From contig DWXV01000016.1 of NCBI GenBank assembly GCA_019119025.1, forward strand, positions 1 through 41,182: 41,182 bases of DNA, read 5' to 3'. Within the stretch, counting starts at the first letter, position 1. Each line of letters begins with the position of its first letter. Positions 1 to 6,426 of this stretch are shown here, piece by piece. Under the pieces are notes generated by a model. That model saw only the letters and a list, made by a program, of their open reading frames with translations. It was not told the DNA's origin and ran no database searches. Both the position numbers and the translations under genes were made by a program. This stretch comes from Candidatus Allofournierella excrementigallinarum (GTDB taxonomy: Bacteria > Bacillota > Clostridia > Oscillospirales > Ruminococcaceae).

Positions 1-1
1 C

Positions 2-481
2 GACAGCTACTACGTCTATGTGGAGTTTGAAAAAATGTGCGGGTTCTACGAAGCCGTCACCGGCCACCGCAGGTTCGTGCTGGACGGCGAAGACCAGGAG
101 CGCCATCTGCGGGATATGCCCTTCGGGGCTTTCGGCATCCTGCCGCCCGAGGCGGTGGAGGGCTTCCGGGCCCGCTACGGCCATCTGGGGCTGCAGTTCG
201 TGCCCTACCATCCCGGCTATTACGACATCAACCGCGCCGGCGTCAACAAGGCGGTGGGGGTCAAAAAGCTGATGGAGCTCACCGGCTGGAAGGCCGAAGA
301 GCTTTTGAGCATGGGCGATAACGAGAACGACATCCCTCTGATGCGGCTGGTGGGCCGGTCCTGGTGCATGGCCAACGGCACCGAGGCGGCCAAAGCCGCC
401 GCCAGCGCCATCGCGCCGCCGGTCACCGAGGAGGGCGTGGCCGCCGCGCTGCAAAAGGAGTTTTTCCCACATGAGCTTTGA
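2..481 (+). CDS. HAD-superfamily (Cof-type) phosphatase, C-terminal part, 5' end outside window
   Basis: The reading frame is open from the first bases of the window, so only the last ~159 residues are present. The core motif MGDNENDIPLM (HAD motif IV, acidic residues that hold Mg2+) and the preceding KAVGVKKLMELTG stretch (a motif III lysine that begins the second half of the Rossmann core) are typical of Cof/YidA-type sugar-phosphate or flavin-phosphate phosphatases. The visible first half belongs to the C2 cap, which sets substrate choice, so the substrate cannot be told. The end overlaps the next gene by 11 bases (its ATG lies inside ...CATGAGCTTTGA), which suggests translational coupling. 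Family is certain at the HAD level; Cof subtype is inferred from the cap position and the late motif IV. Confidence 0.9.
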   Translation, partial: DSYYVYVEFEKMCGFYEAVTGHRRFVLDGEDQERHLRDMPFGAFGILPPEAVEGFRARYGHLGLQFVPYHPGYYDINRAGVNKAVGVKKLMELTGWKAEELLSMGDNENDIPLMRLVGRSWCMANGTEAAKAAASAIAPPVTEEGVAAALQKEFFPHEL

Positions 482-959
482 ACCGGTGTTCGGCCCGGCC
501 AGCCGGGCGCTCATCCTGGGCAGCTGGCCCAGCCCCGAAAGCTGGCGCCAGGGCTTTTACTACGGCCACCCCCGCAACCGGTTCTGGCCGCTGCTGGCGC
601 GGCTGTGCGGCGCGCCGGCCCCGGCCACGGTGGAGGAAAAACGGGCGCTGATCCTGCAAAACGGCCTCGCCCTCTGGGACGTGCTGGAACGCTGCACCGT
701 CACCGGCGCGCAGGACGCCTCCATCAAGGACCCGGTGCCGGTGGACCTGGCCGCCCTGCTGGAAAAAGCGCCCGTCGAAGCGGTTTTCTGCAACGGGGCC
801 ACGGCCTTCCGCCTTTATGAAAAACTGCTTCGCCCGTCGTGCGGCATCGCCGCCGTGCGCCTGCCCAGCACCAGCCCCGCAAACGCCGCCTTCGGCATGG
901 AAAAGCTGGCCGCCGCCTGGGGCGCGGCGCTGGGGCCCTGGCTTTCATGCCCGCATTGA
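471..959 (+). CDS. DNA-deoxyinosine (hypoxanthine-DNA) glycosylase, UDG superfamily
   Basis: A 162-residue single-domain protein, the usual size for the HDG branch (family 6) of the uracil-DNA glycosylase superfamily. Motifs seen: N-terminal GSWPSPES followed by GFYYGHPRNRFWP, and near the C-terminus LPSTSPANA, which replaces the HPSP-type motif of classical UDGs. Enzymes of this branch excise hypoxanthine formed by adenine deamination and begin base-excision repair; many lack uracil activity. The gene overlaps the preceding phosphatase gene by 11 bases and is probably cotranscribed with it. Its TGA lies inside the predicted -35 hexamer of the next operon. The specific substrate is inferred from family similarity. 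Confidence 0.88.
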   Translation: MSFEPVFGPASRALILGSWPSPESWRQGFYYGHPRNRFWPLLARLCGAPAPATVEEKRALILQNGLALWDVLERCTVTGAQDASIKDPVPVDLAALLEKAPVEAVFCNGATAFRLYEKLLRPSCGIAAVRLPSTSPANAAFGMEKLAAAWGAALGPWLSCPH

Positions 960-984
960 TTTAACTGCTTTACTGTGGTAAAAT
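956..984 (+). promoter_or_regulatory. Sigma-A-type promoter of the xpaC-telA operon
   Basis: TTGATT (956-961), a 17-base spacer and TAAAAT (979-984) preceded by TGG, giving an extended -10. The -35 overlaps the stop codon of the glycosylase gene. The ATG of xpaC lies about 45 bases downstream, after an AGGAG site. Predicted from sequence only. Confidence 0.6.
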
Positions 985-1029
985 GATCACAAACCGCGGG
1001 CGCACCCGCCCGCACAGGAGAAGCAAAGC

Positions 1030-1659
1030 ATGAGCAAGATCATAGAGATAAAAAAGAAACCCGCCGCCCCCTGGTACATCGCCGGGGCGGTGTGGGTGGC
1101 GGGGGCGCTGGCGCTGCCCATCTATGAGCTGTGGGCGCTGGGCCTTACCGCCGCCGCCTCTGTGGCGGCGCTGGCCGCGGCCTTCAAGCTCTGCCCGCCG
1201 GTCATCGTGCAAAAAGAGGTGCCCTGGCTCACCGGCCGGGAGGACGCGGACCAGATGCTCGGCCGCATCGACGCGGACCGCAAGCGCCTGCTGGAGCTGG
1301 ACGAGCGCATCCCCGACGACGCCCTCAGCGCGGCCATCCGCCGCATGTCCGCCGCCTGCGCCGGCATCCTCGCCCAGCTGGAAAAGGACCCGGACAAGGC
1401 CCCCCAGGTGCGGCGCTTTGCCAACCACTATCTGCCGGACGCGGTGAAGATCCTCACCCTCTACGCCGAGATGGAACAGACGGGCGTCTCGGGCGAGAAC
1501 GCCGAGGAGGTGCGCAGGCAGGTGGAGGCGAACGCGGCGGTCATCGCCACCGCCTTTGAAAACCAGCTGGACAGCCTCTATTCCACCGCGGCGCTGGATC
1601 TGGACGCCGACCTGGAAGTACTCAAAGGCATGCTGAAAGGGCAGGGCCTTGTGGAATAA
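1030..1659 (+). CDS. xpaC: XpaC-like membrane protein (5-bromo-4-chloroindolyl phosphate hydrolysis family)
   Basis: 209 residues. Two hydrophobic segments near the N-terminus (about residues 14-32 and 36-54) form a membrane hairpin; the rest is a soluble, charged helical domain (QKEVPWLTGREDADQMLGRID onward) resembling the XpaC family. The family is named after a Bacillus subtilis gene that affected X-phos hydrolysis; its biochemical role is unknown. The gene directly precedes telA, the same pairing as xpaC-yaaN in Bacillus, which supports the assignment more strongly than any single motif. The start ATG follows AGGAG at a 9-base spacing. It heads a four-gene operon ending at a strong terminator after 4351. 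Confidence 0.8.
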   Translation: MSKIIEIKKKPAAPWYIAGAVWVAGALALPIYELWALGLTAAASVAALAAAFKLCPPVIVQKEVPWLTGREDADQMLGRIDADRKRLLELDERIPDDALSAAIRRMSAACAGILAQLEKDPDKAPQVRRFANHYLPDAVKILTLYAEMEQTGVSGENAEEVRRQVEANAAVIATAFENQLDSLYSTAALDLDADLEVLKGMLKGQGLVE

Positions 1660-1686
1660 TTTCAAAAGCGAAAGGAACGAACGACC

Positions 1687-2847
1687 ATGGACGAAAACAA
1701 TATGAGCCCCGAACTGACCCTGGACGCCGTGCCCACCCTCACCCTTGACCCCGCCGCCGACGAGGCCGCTGCCGCGGCTGCCGCCGAGGAGGAGAAAAAG
1801 GTCGAGCCGGTGATGATCGAAGAGACCCGCCTTTCCCCCGAAGAGCAGAAGATGGTGGACGATTTCGCCGAGAAGATCGACGTGACCAACAGCCAGATGG
1901 TGCTGCAGTACGGCGCGGCCACCCAGAAGAAGATCGGCGATTTCAGCGAGACCGCCCTGGACAAGGTGCGCACCAAGGACCTGGGCGAGACCGGCGAGAT
2001 GATCGCCAGCCTGGTCACCGAACTGAAAGGCTTCGACGCCCAGGAGGAGAGCAAGGGCATCTTCGGCTTCTTCAAGCGGGCCGCCAGCGGCATCGAGGCC
2101 ATGAAGGCCAAGTACGCCAAGACCGAGGCCAACGTGGAGAAGATCGAGGCCGTGCTGGAGGGCCATCAGGTGCAGCTGCTCAAGGACGTGGCCATGCTGG
2201 ACAAGATGTACCAGATGAACATGCTCTACTTCAAGGAGCTCACCATGTACATCCTGGCGGGCAAGAAAAAGCTCAAACAGGTGCGGGAAGGCGAGCTGCA
2301 GGCCGCCATGGACAAGGCCAGGGCCAGCGGCCTGCCCGAGGACGCCCAGGCCGCCCGGGACCTGGCCGACATGTGCGACCGCTTTGAGAAAAAGCTCTAC
2401 GACCTGGAGCTCACCCGCAACGTGTCCATCCAGATGGGCCCCCAGATCCGCCTCATCCAGAACAACGACACCATGATGGCGGAAAAGATCCAGACCAGCA
2501 TCGTGAACACCATCCCCCTGTGGAAGAGCCAGATGGTGCTGGCCCTGGGCCTGGCCCACAGCCAGCAGGCCATCGAGGCCCAGCGGGCGGTGAGCGACAT
2601 GACCAACGAGCTGCTGAAAAAGAACGCCGCGGCCTTAAAGCAGGGCACCATCGACGCGGCCAAGGAGTCCGAGCGGGGCGTTGTGGACATCGAGACCCTG
2701 CAGGCCACCAACAGGAGCCTCATCGAGACCCTGGACGAACTGAGCAGGATCCAGTCGGAGGGCCGCGCCAAGCGCGCCGCCGCCGAGGTGGAGCTGGGCC
2801 GCATCGAGGGCGAACTGAAACAGAAACTGATGGAGCTGCATAACTGA
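1687..2847 (+). CDS. telA: Toxic anion resistance protein TelA family
   Basis: 386 residues, the normal length for the TelA/KlaA family. After an acidic, Ala/Glu-rich leader (~40 residues) the protein is almost entirely helical and probably coiled coil. The stretch IDVTNSQMVLQYGAATQKKI and the later ILAGKKKL and LELTRNVSIQMGPQIRLIQN are the recognisable family blocks. Family members have been linked to tellurite and cell-envelope stress resistance, but the mechanism is unknown. There is no signal peptide, so it is cytoplasmic and may act with the membrane-anchored XpaC product encoded 27 bases upstream. Its last base is the first base of the next start codon (TGATG arrangement), so the downstream gene is translationally coupled. 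Confidence 0.9.
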   Translation: MDENNMSPELTLDAVPTLTLDPAADEAAAAAAAEEEKKVEPVMIEETRLSPEEQKMVDDFAEKIDVTNSQMVLQYGAATQKKIGDFSETALDKVRTKDLGETGEMIASLVTELKGFDAQEESKGIFGFFKRAASGIEAMKAKYAKTEANVEKIEAVLEGHQVQLLKDVAMLDKMYQMNMLYFKELTMYILAGKKKLKQVREGELQAAMDKARASGLPEDAQAARDLADMCDRFEKKLYDLELTRNVSIQMGPQIRLIQNNDTMMAEKIQTSIVNTIPLWKSQMVLALGLAHSQQAIEAQRAVSDMTNELLKKNAAALKQGTIDAAKESERGVVDIETLQATNRSLIETLDELSRIQSEGRAKRAAAEVELGRIEGELKQKLMELHN

Positions 2848-3413
2848 TGAAAGGTCCGTGCAAACTGGAACAGCTGCTGCCCGCACCCCTGAAGAACAGG
2901 GCGGTGGCGGCGGCCGCCGCCTGCCTTCTGGCCGCCGGCTCGGTCTTCGGCATCGGCGGGGCAAAGCTGGCCGCCTGCGCAAACAGCACCGCCGCCGCCT
3001 TTTCCGACGGGATGTATTCCATCGCCGCCGACCTGGACGCCCGCCTCAACTCGGCGGCAAACCTCGCCACGGTGGCCGAAAAGGTCGGCGGGGTCAGCGC
3101 CGGGTCCGCCGAGGCGGTGCGCAGCGCCGTGGACGCGGTGAACGCCGCCGAAGGCCCCGCCGCCAAGGCCGCCGCCGACGCCGCGCTGGACAGCGCGGTG
3201 AACGCCCTCTACGACGAGGCCGCGGCCCTGGCGGACGCGAACCAGTATGACCTGCTGGCCGGGGAGCTTGCCGAGTTCAACAGCAGGGGAAATACCATCC
3301 GAAACAACGACTATAATTCCCGGGCGCAGGAGTTTAACGACACCCTGGCCGGCCAGCCCGCAAAGCTGATCGGGACGCTCTGGGGCATCGAGGAGGCGGA
3401 GTATTACCGATGA
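2847..3413 (+). CDS. LemA-like membrane-anchored protein
   Basis: 188 residues. One N-terminal hydrophobic segment (about residues 17-40) is followed by long alanine-rich helices. The C-terminal block YDLLAGELAEFNSRGNTIRN and the end LIGTLWGIEEAEYYR match the shape of the LemA family, where a YN-x-AV-x-YN region is followed by a conserved Gly and a terminal aromatic. The N-terminal LemA signature (a leucine/arginine/proline-rich LIPNLV segment) is absent or very divergent, so this is a distant member. Context supports the call: LemA genes commonly sit next to TPM-domain genes, and a TPM gene follows with a 4-base overlap (ATGA). The function of LemA proteins is not established. Confidence 0.6.
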   Translation: MKGPCKLEQLLPAPLKNRAVAAAAACLLAAGSVFGIGGAKLAACANSTAAAFSDGMYSIAADLDARLNSAANLATVAEKVGGVSAGSAEAVRSAVDAVNAAEGPAAKAAADAALDSAVNALYDEAAALADANQYDLLAGELAEFNSRGNTIRNNDYNSRAQEFNDTLAGQPAKLIGTLWGIEEAEYYR

Positions 3414-4351
3414 AACAGGCAAGACGCACCCTCGCCGGCCTGGCGCTGGCGGCGGTTCTGCTCACCGGCAGTGTTTTTGCGGCGGCGCCCGCCGCCCCCG
3501 AGGGCAGCTGTGTGCTGGACGAGGCGAACGTGCTCAGCGAGCGCACCGAACAGGCGGTGAACGATTTGACCATCGCCCTGAGCGAAGCCTGCGGGGCCGA
3601 GATCGCGGTGCTGACGGTGGATTTCACCGGCACCTCTTCCACCGCCGACTATGCCGCCGACGCGCTGAACAGCTGGGGCGTGGGCGACAGGGACAAAAAC
3701 AACGGCGTTCTTCTTCTGCTGGTGATCGGCGCGGAGGACTACTACTGTACCGTGGGCACCGGCCTGGAAAAGGAACTGACCCCCCAGAAGATCGACGACC
3801 TGCTCTGGAACAACCTGGAAGACGGGTTTGCCAAGGGCGATTATGACGCGGGCGTCACCGCCTTCGCAAACGCCATGTACGACGAGCTGTGCGGCATCTA
3901 CGGCGTGCAGCCCGGCCAGAGCGCCGGCGGCTCCGTGGCTCCCGCGCCGGAGCGGCCCTCCTTCCTGGCGCGCATCGGCGGCTTCCTCACGATGGTGATC
4001 GTGCTGTTGGTGCTTATCGCGTTGGTGGTGCTGGGCAGCATCCTGCACCCGGTGCGCTATGTGCGCACCCGCTGGTTCGGCTACAGCTACCCGCCCCTCC
4101 CGCCCCGGCGGCACTTCTACGGCGGCTGGCGCCGGCGGCCTCCTCCGCCCCGCCCGCCCCATTCCGGCGGCCCCGGCGGCTTCGGCGGGTTTGGCGGCGG
4201 GCCCTCCCGGCCGTCCTCGTCCTCCCGCCCCAAGAGTTTCGGCGGATTTGGCGGCGGCAGCGGCCGCGGTTCCGGCGCGGGCCGGCGCAGCGGCGGCGGC
4301 TCCCGCTCCGGCGGCTCCCGTTCCGGCGGCGGTGCGGGCCGGCGCAGGTAA
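3410..4351 (+). CDS. TPM-domain protein (YgcG family) with Gly/Arg/Ser-rich tail
   Basis: 313 residues: a signal peptide (residues 1-25, ending AAAPAAPEG), a TPM domain (about 30-165, with VLDEANVLSERTEQAVNDL at its start and a GVLLLLVIG strand plus a VGTGLE turn), a transmembrane helix (about 187-212, MVIVLLVLIALVVLGSIL) and a ~95-residue low-complexity tail rich in Gly, Ser, Arg and Pro with repeated FGGFGGG. TPM domains face the outside of the membrane; one member (PSII repair factor TLP18.3) has weak phosphatase activity, but bacterial roles are unclear. The tail would be cytoplasmic given the single helix, and its arginine content suggests contact with acidic partners or nucleic acid; this is inference. 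It is the last gene of the xpaC operon. Confidence 0.85.
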   Translation: MKQARRTLAGLALAAVLLTGSVFAAAPAAPEGSCVLDEANVLSERTEQAVNDLTIALSEACGAEIAVLTVDFTGTSSTADYAADALNSWGVGDRDKNNGVLLLLVIGAEDYYCTVGTGLEKELTPQKIDDLLWNNLEDGFAKGDYDAGVTAFANAMYDELCGIYGVQPGQSAGGSVAPAPERPSFLARIGGFLTMVIVLLVLIALVVLGSILHPVRYVRTRWFGYSYPPLPPRRHFYGGWRRRPPPPRPPHSGGPGGFGGFGGGPSRPSSSSRPKSFGGFGGGSGRGSGAGRRSGGGSRSGGSRSGGGAGRRR

Positions 4352-4366
4352 AAACAGCGCTTTTCC

Positions 4367-4406
4367 GGCGCACCCCATCGGCCTGCCGACGGGGTGCGCC
4401 TTTTTT
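4367..4406 (+). terminator. Rho-independent terminator of the xpaC operon
   Basis: Arms GGCGCACCCC (4367-4376) and GGGGTGCGCC (4391-4400), extended inward by TCGG/CCGA across one mismatch, followed by TTTTTT. It lies 16 bases after the TPM stop codon. Confidence 0.9.
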
Positions 4407-4417
4407 GTCGGTCAAAA

Positions 4418-4468
4418 GTCAGAAAGCGCATTCGACAAAAATGTGACGTGCTTTTTGTCGGTTCTGAC
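4418..4468. repeat. Nested inverted repeat upstream of the TetR-type gene
   Basis: Outer arms GTCAGAA (4418-4424) and TTCTGAC (4462-4468), and inner arms CGACAAAAA (4433-4441) and TTTTTGTCG (4452-4460) with a 10-base loop. TTTTTGTCGGT also occurs as a direct repeat, at 4402-4412 (running out of the terminator T-tract) and at 4452-4462. The element ends two bases before the TetR operator. It could be a second protein-binding site or a weak hairpin; no assignment is possible. Confidence 0.5.
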
Positions 4469-4470
4469 AT

Positions 4471-4492
4471 AAATACATTCATGTATGTATTT
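4471..4492. promoter_or_regulatory. Operator O1: near-perfect palindrome upstream of the regulator gene
   Basis: A 22-base palindrome (AAATACATTCA / TGTATGTATTT) with one mismatch between half-sites. It sits four bases upstream of the -35 hexamer of the regulator gene. The same palindrome in perfect form lies between the regulator gene and the carbamoyltransferase gene. TACATACA/TGTATGTA half-sites are also those of the Escherichia coli AcrR operator, and this regulator has an AcrR-like recognition helix. Confidence 0.8.
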
Positions 4493-4496
4493 TATG

Positions 4497-4525
4497 TTGA
4501 CAAGACCGCACCACCGCGGTATCAT
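4497..4525 (+). promoter_or_regulatory. Sigma-A promoter of the TetR/AcrR-type gene
   Basis: TTGACA (4497-4502), 17-base spacer, TATCAT (4520-4525), close to consensus. A GAGGTG ribosome site follows at 4538-4543, 4 bases before the ATG at 4548. The adjacent operator suggests autoregulation. Confidence 0.75.
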
Positions 4526-4547
4526 GGTGTCGTAAAAGAGGTGCAAC

Positions 4548-5153
4548 ATGGCCAGACAACATTCTTCCAAGGATACCCGCGAGCGGATCATCTCCGCCGC
4601 CGTCGAAAAATTTATGGAAAAAGGCTACTCCAAAACCACGCTGGAGGACATCGTGCAGCATGTGGGGCTTACCCGGGGGGCCTTTTACTGGAATTTTGAG
4701 AGCAAGAAGGATATCCTGGATGAGATCGTTGCCCGCTACCAGCAGTTCTACCGCAACATTTACAGCAGCTACCGGCATTTTGATTCCGCGCGGGACACCC
4801 TGCGGGATTTCCTGTTGGTGAACCTGCGCAGCAAGAACACCATGAACCCCTATGTGATGATTATCCGTTACAAGGTGGAGGCCAGCCAGGAGGTGTCCAA
4901 CCTCACCGAGCGGCAGACCGAGATGGACAAGACCTTTTTGGAGACCATCCGCAAGGAGGTGGCCCGCGGCCAGCAGCAGCAGGAGTTCCGCACCGATAAG
5001 CCGGCGGAAATGATGTCGCTGGTGCTCTACACCTACCTGCTGGGCTTCGAATCCTACAACACGGCGCACCACATCAACGCCCAGGGAAAATTCATGCCTG
5101 ACGAAAAGATCGTGGAATATGTGGATTTTCTGATGGAGATGCTGCAATCCTGA
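4548..5153 (+). CDS. TetR/AcrR-family transcriptional regulator of the deiminase operon
   Basis: 201 residues, typical of TetR regulators. The N-terminal HTH spans about residues 10-56; its turn and recognition helix, GLTRGAFYWNFESKKDIL, is nearly that of E. coli AcrR (GVTRGAIYWHFKDK, from memory). The C-terminal ~140 residues form the all-helical ligand and dimer domain with no recognisable ligand signature. Near-identical palindromes flank the gene: one beside its own promoter and one just before the carbamoyltransferase start. It probably represses (or ligand-dependently controls) both itself and the downstream operon. A guanidino compound, polyamine or pathway intermediate is a natural effector, but this is inference. 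AcrR-like proteins often control efflux, and the operon does contain two carriers. Confidence 0.88.
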   Translation: MARQHSSKDTRERIISAAVEKFMEKGYSKTTLEDIVQHVGLTRGAFYWNFESKKDILDEIVARYQQFYRNIYSSYRHFDSARDTLRDFLLVNLRSKNTMNPYVMIIRYKVEASQEVSNLTERQTEMDKTFLETIRKEVARGQQQQEFRTDKPAEMMSLVLYTYLLGFESYNTAHHINAQGKFMPDEKIVEYVDFLMEMLQS

Positions 5154-5176
5154 CCGGGTTGGTGTTTTTTTATTAA

Positions 5177-5200
5177 AAAATACATACATGTATGTATTTT
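5177..5200. promoter_or_regulatory. Operator O2: perfect 24-bp palindrome before the carbamoyltransferase gene
   Basis: AAAATACATACA (5177-5188) followed directly by its exact reverse complement (5189-5200). It lies 23 bases before the ATG and only 10 bases before the AGGAG site, so a bound dimer would block transcription initiation or elongation into the operon. No convincing -35/-10 pair could be fixed in the A/T-rich 5161-5200 stretch; the promoter may overlap the operator, or the operon may be read from the regulator's promoter. Confidence 0.85.
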
Positions 5201-5223
5201 GTAAAAAGGAAGGAGACAAATTT

Positions 5224-6357
5224 ATGGAAAAAGGCGCATTCAAGGGGAAACATTTTCTGGCGCTGGAGGATTTCACCCCGGAGGAGCTGCGGTACCTGCT
5301 GGATCTCGCGCTGAAGCTGAAGGCGGAAAAAAAGCAGCGGGTGGACCAGCGCAGGAACATCGGCCAGAACATGCTGATGCTGTTTGAGATGGAGTCCACC
5401 CGCACCCGGTGCTCCTTTGAGACGTCGGCCCAGGACCTGGGCATGGGCACCACCTACCTGTCCAACTCCCACTTCGGCACCAAGGAGACCATCAAGGACT
5501 CCATGCGGGTGTTCTCGGCCATGTACGACGTGATCGCCTACCGGGGCATGGATCACGCCCAGCTGCAGGAGATGGCCAGGGAGTCCACCATTCCCATCAT
5601 CAACGGCTACACCATGCACGAGCATCCCACCCAGATGCTGGCGGACTTCATGACCCTGGACGAGGTGTACGGCCGGGAGGGCTACAAGGGCAAGACCTTT
5701 GTGTACATCGGCCGGGGCGGCGCCTGTTGCGCCTTCTCCTACGCGGTGGCCTGCGCCATGTTCGGCATGAACTTCAAGTTCATCACCTCCTATATGACGC
5801 TGGACGAGGCGGTGTCCCGCCTGTCGCCGGAGGAGCAGAAGCTGTTCTACCAGGAAGTGCCCAAGGGCACGCCGGTGGCGGGCTGGTCCGGCGCCATGCC
5901 CGACGACCAGAAGAAGTTCATCCGCGAGCTGTACGCAAAGTACAACCCCCAGTGCACCTTTACCGAGACCGAGGACGTGAACGAGGTGAAGGGGGCGGAC
6001 GTGGTCTCCACCGAGAACTGGGGCTTCTTCACCAACAAGGCCATCACCTGGCTGCCCGGCATCGTGAAGTACAAGAAGTACCAGGTCAACCGGGAGCTGA
6101 TGGCCAAGACCGAGAACCCCAACGCCATCTTCCTGCACATGCTGCCCGCCACCCACAACGCCGACCACAGCGCGGCCCGCAAGCTGGTGGACTCGGTAGA
6201 CGACCCCGAGCTGAAAAAGTTCCTGGAGAAGGGCTTCGAGGTCACCGACGAGGTGTTCGAGGACAACGCGGCCTACATCTTCCGGGAGGCGGAAAACCGC
6301 CAGCACACCATCAAGGCTGTCACCTACGCCGTCCTGGGCGACGACGTGGAGGGCTGA
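5224..6357 (+). CDS. Aspartate/ornithine carbamoyltransferase-family enzyme, probable catabolic (putrescine-type) carbamoyltransferase
   Basis: 377 residues, longer than the usual 310-340. The ATG at 5224 is chosen because AGGAG lies 8 bases upstream; an upstream in-frame ATG falls inside the operator. Carbamoyl-phosphate site STRTR (58-62) and HPTQ (134-137) are intact. In the second domain the HCLP motif, whose Cys contacts the amino substrate in ornithine enzymes, is HMLP (305-308), no ornithine-type SMG loop is seen, and residues ~190-240 and 311-338 look like insertions. The tail VTDEVFEDN...REAENRQHTIKA matches putrescine/ornithine enzymes. With a deiminase-family enzyme and carbamate kinase downstream, it should run phosphorolytically, turning a carbamoylated amine into amine plus carbamoyl phosphate. 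N-carbamoylputrescine is the best guess; ornithine is less likely given the residues. Confidence 0.8.
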   Translation: MEKGAFKGKHFLALEDFTPEELRYLLDLALKLKAEKKQRVDQRRNIGQNMLMLFEMESTRTRCSFETSAQDLGMGTTYLSNSHFGTKETIKDSMRVFSAMYDVIAYRGMDHAQLQEMARESTIPIINGYTMHEHPTQMLADFMTLDEVYGREGYKGKTFVYIGRGGACCAFSYAVACAMFGMNFKFITSYMTLDEAVSRLSPEEQKLFYQEVPKGTPVAGWSGAMPDDQKKFIRELYAKYNPQCTFTETEDVNEVKGADVVSTENWGFFTNKAITWLPGIVKYKKYQVNRELMAKTENPNAIFLHMLPATHNADHSAARKLVDSVDDPELKKFLEKGFEVTDEVFEDNAAYIFREAENRQHTIKAVTYAVLGDDVEG

Positions 6358-6426
6358 TACAGGCCCCCGGCCAACCGCGGCACCGGCCGGAGGCGCGAGC
6401 ACAAACAAGAGAAAAAGGAGGAACCT

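Noticed and set aside
970-2559. Long minus-strand open frame (529 codons) opposite xpaC-telA
   Set aside because: His/Leu/Gly/Val-rich low-complexity product, typical antisense shadow of G+C-rich genes; the plus strand has recognised families, promoter and ribosome sites.
4117-4351. Gly/Arg/Ser-rich end of the TPM gene considered as a frameshift or assembly artefact
   Set aside because: The tail stays in frame to a stop followed by a clean terminator, and low-complexity tails are usual in this family.
4418-4468. Nested inverted repeat considered as an IS end or attachment site
   Set aside because: No transposase or integrase nearby, no target duplication, and it sits next to a regulator promoter, so a regulatory explanation is simpler.
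5188-5223. Earlier in-frame ATG for the carbamoyltransferase
   Set aside because: It lies within the operator palindrome and has no ribosome site; the ATG at 5224 has AGGAG at 8 bases.
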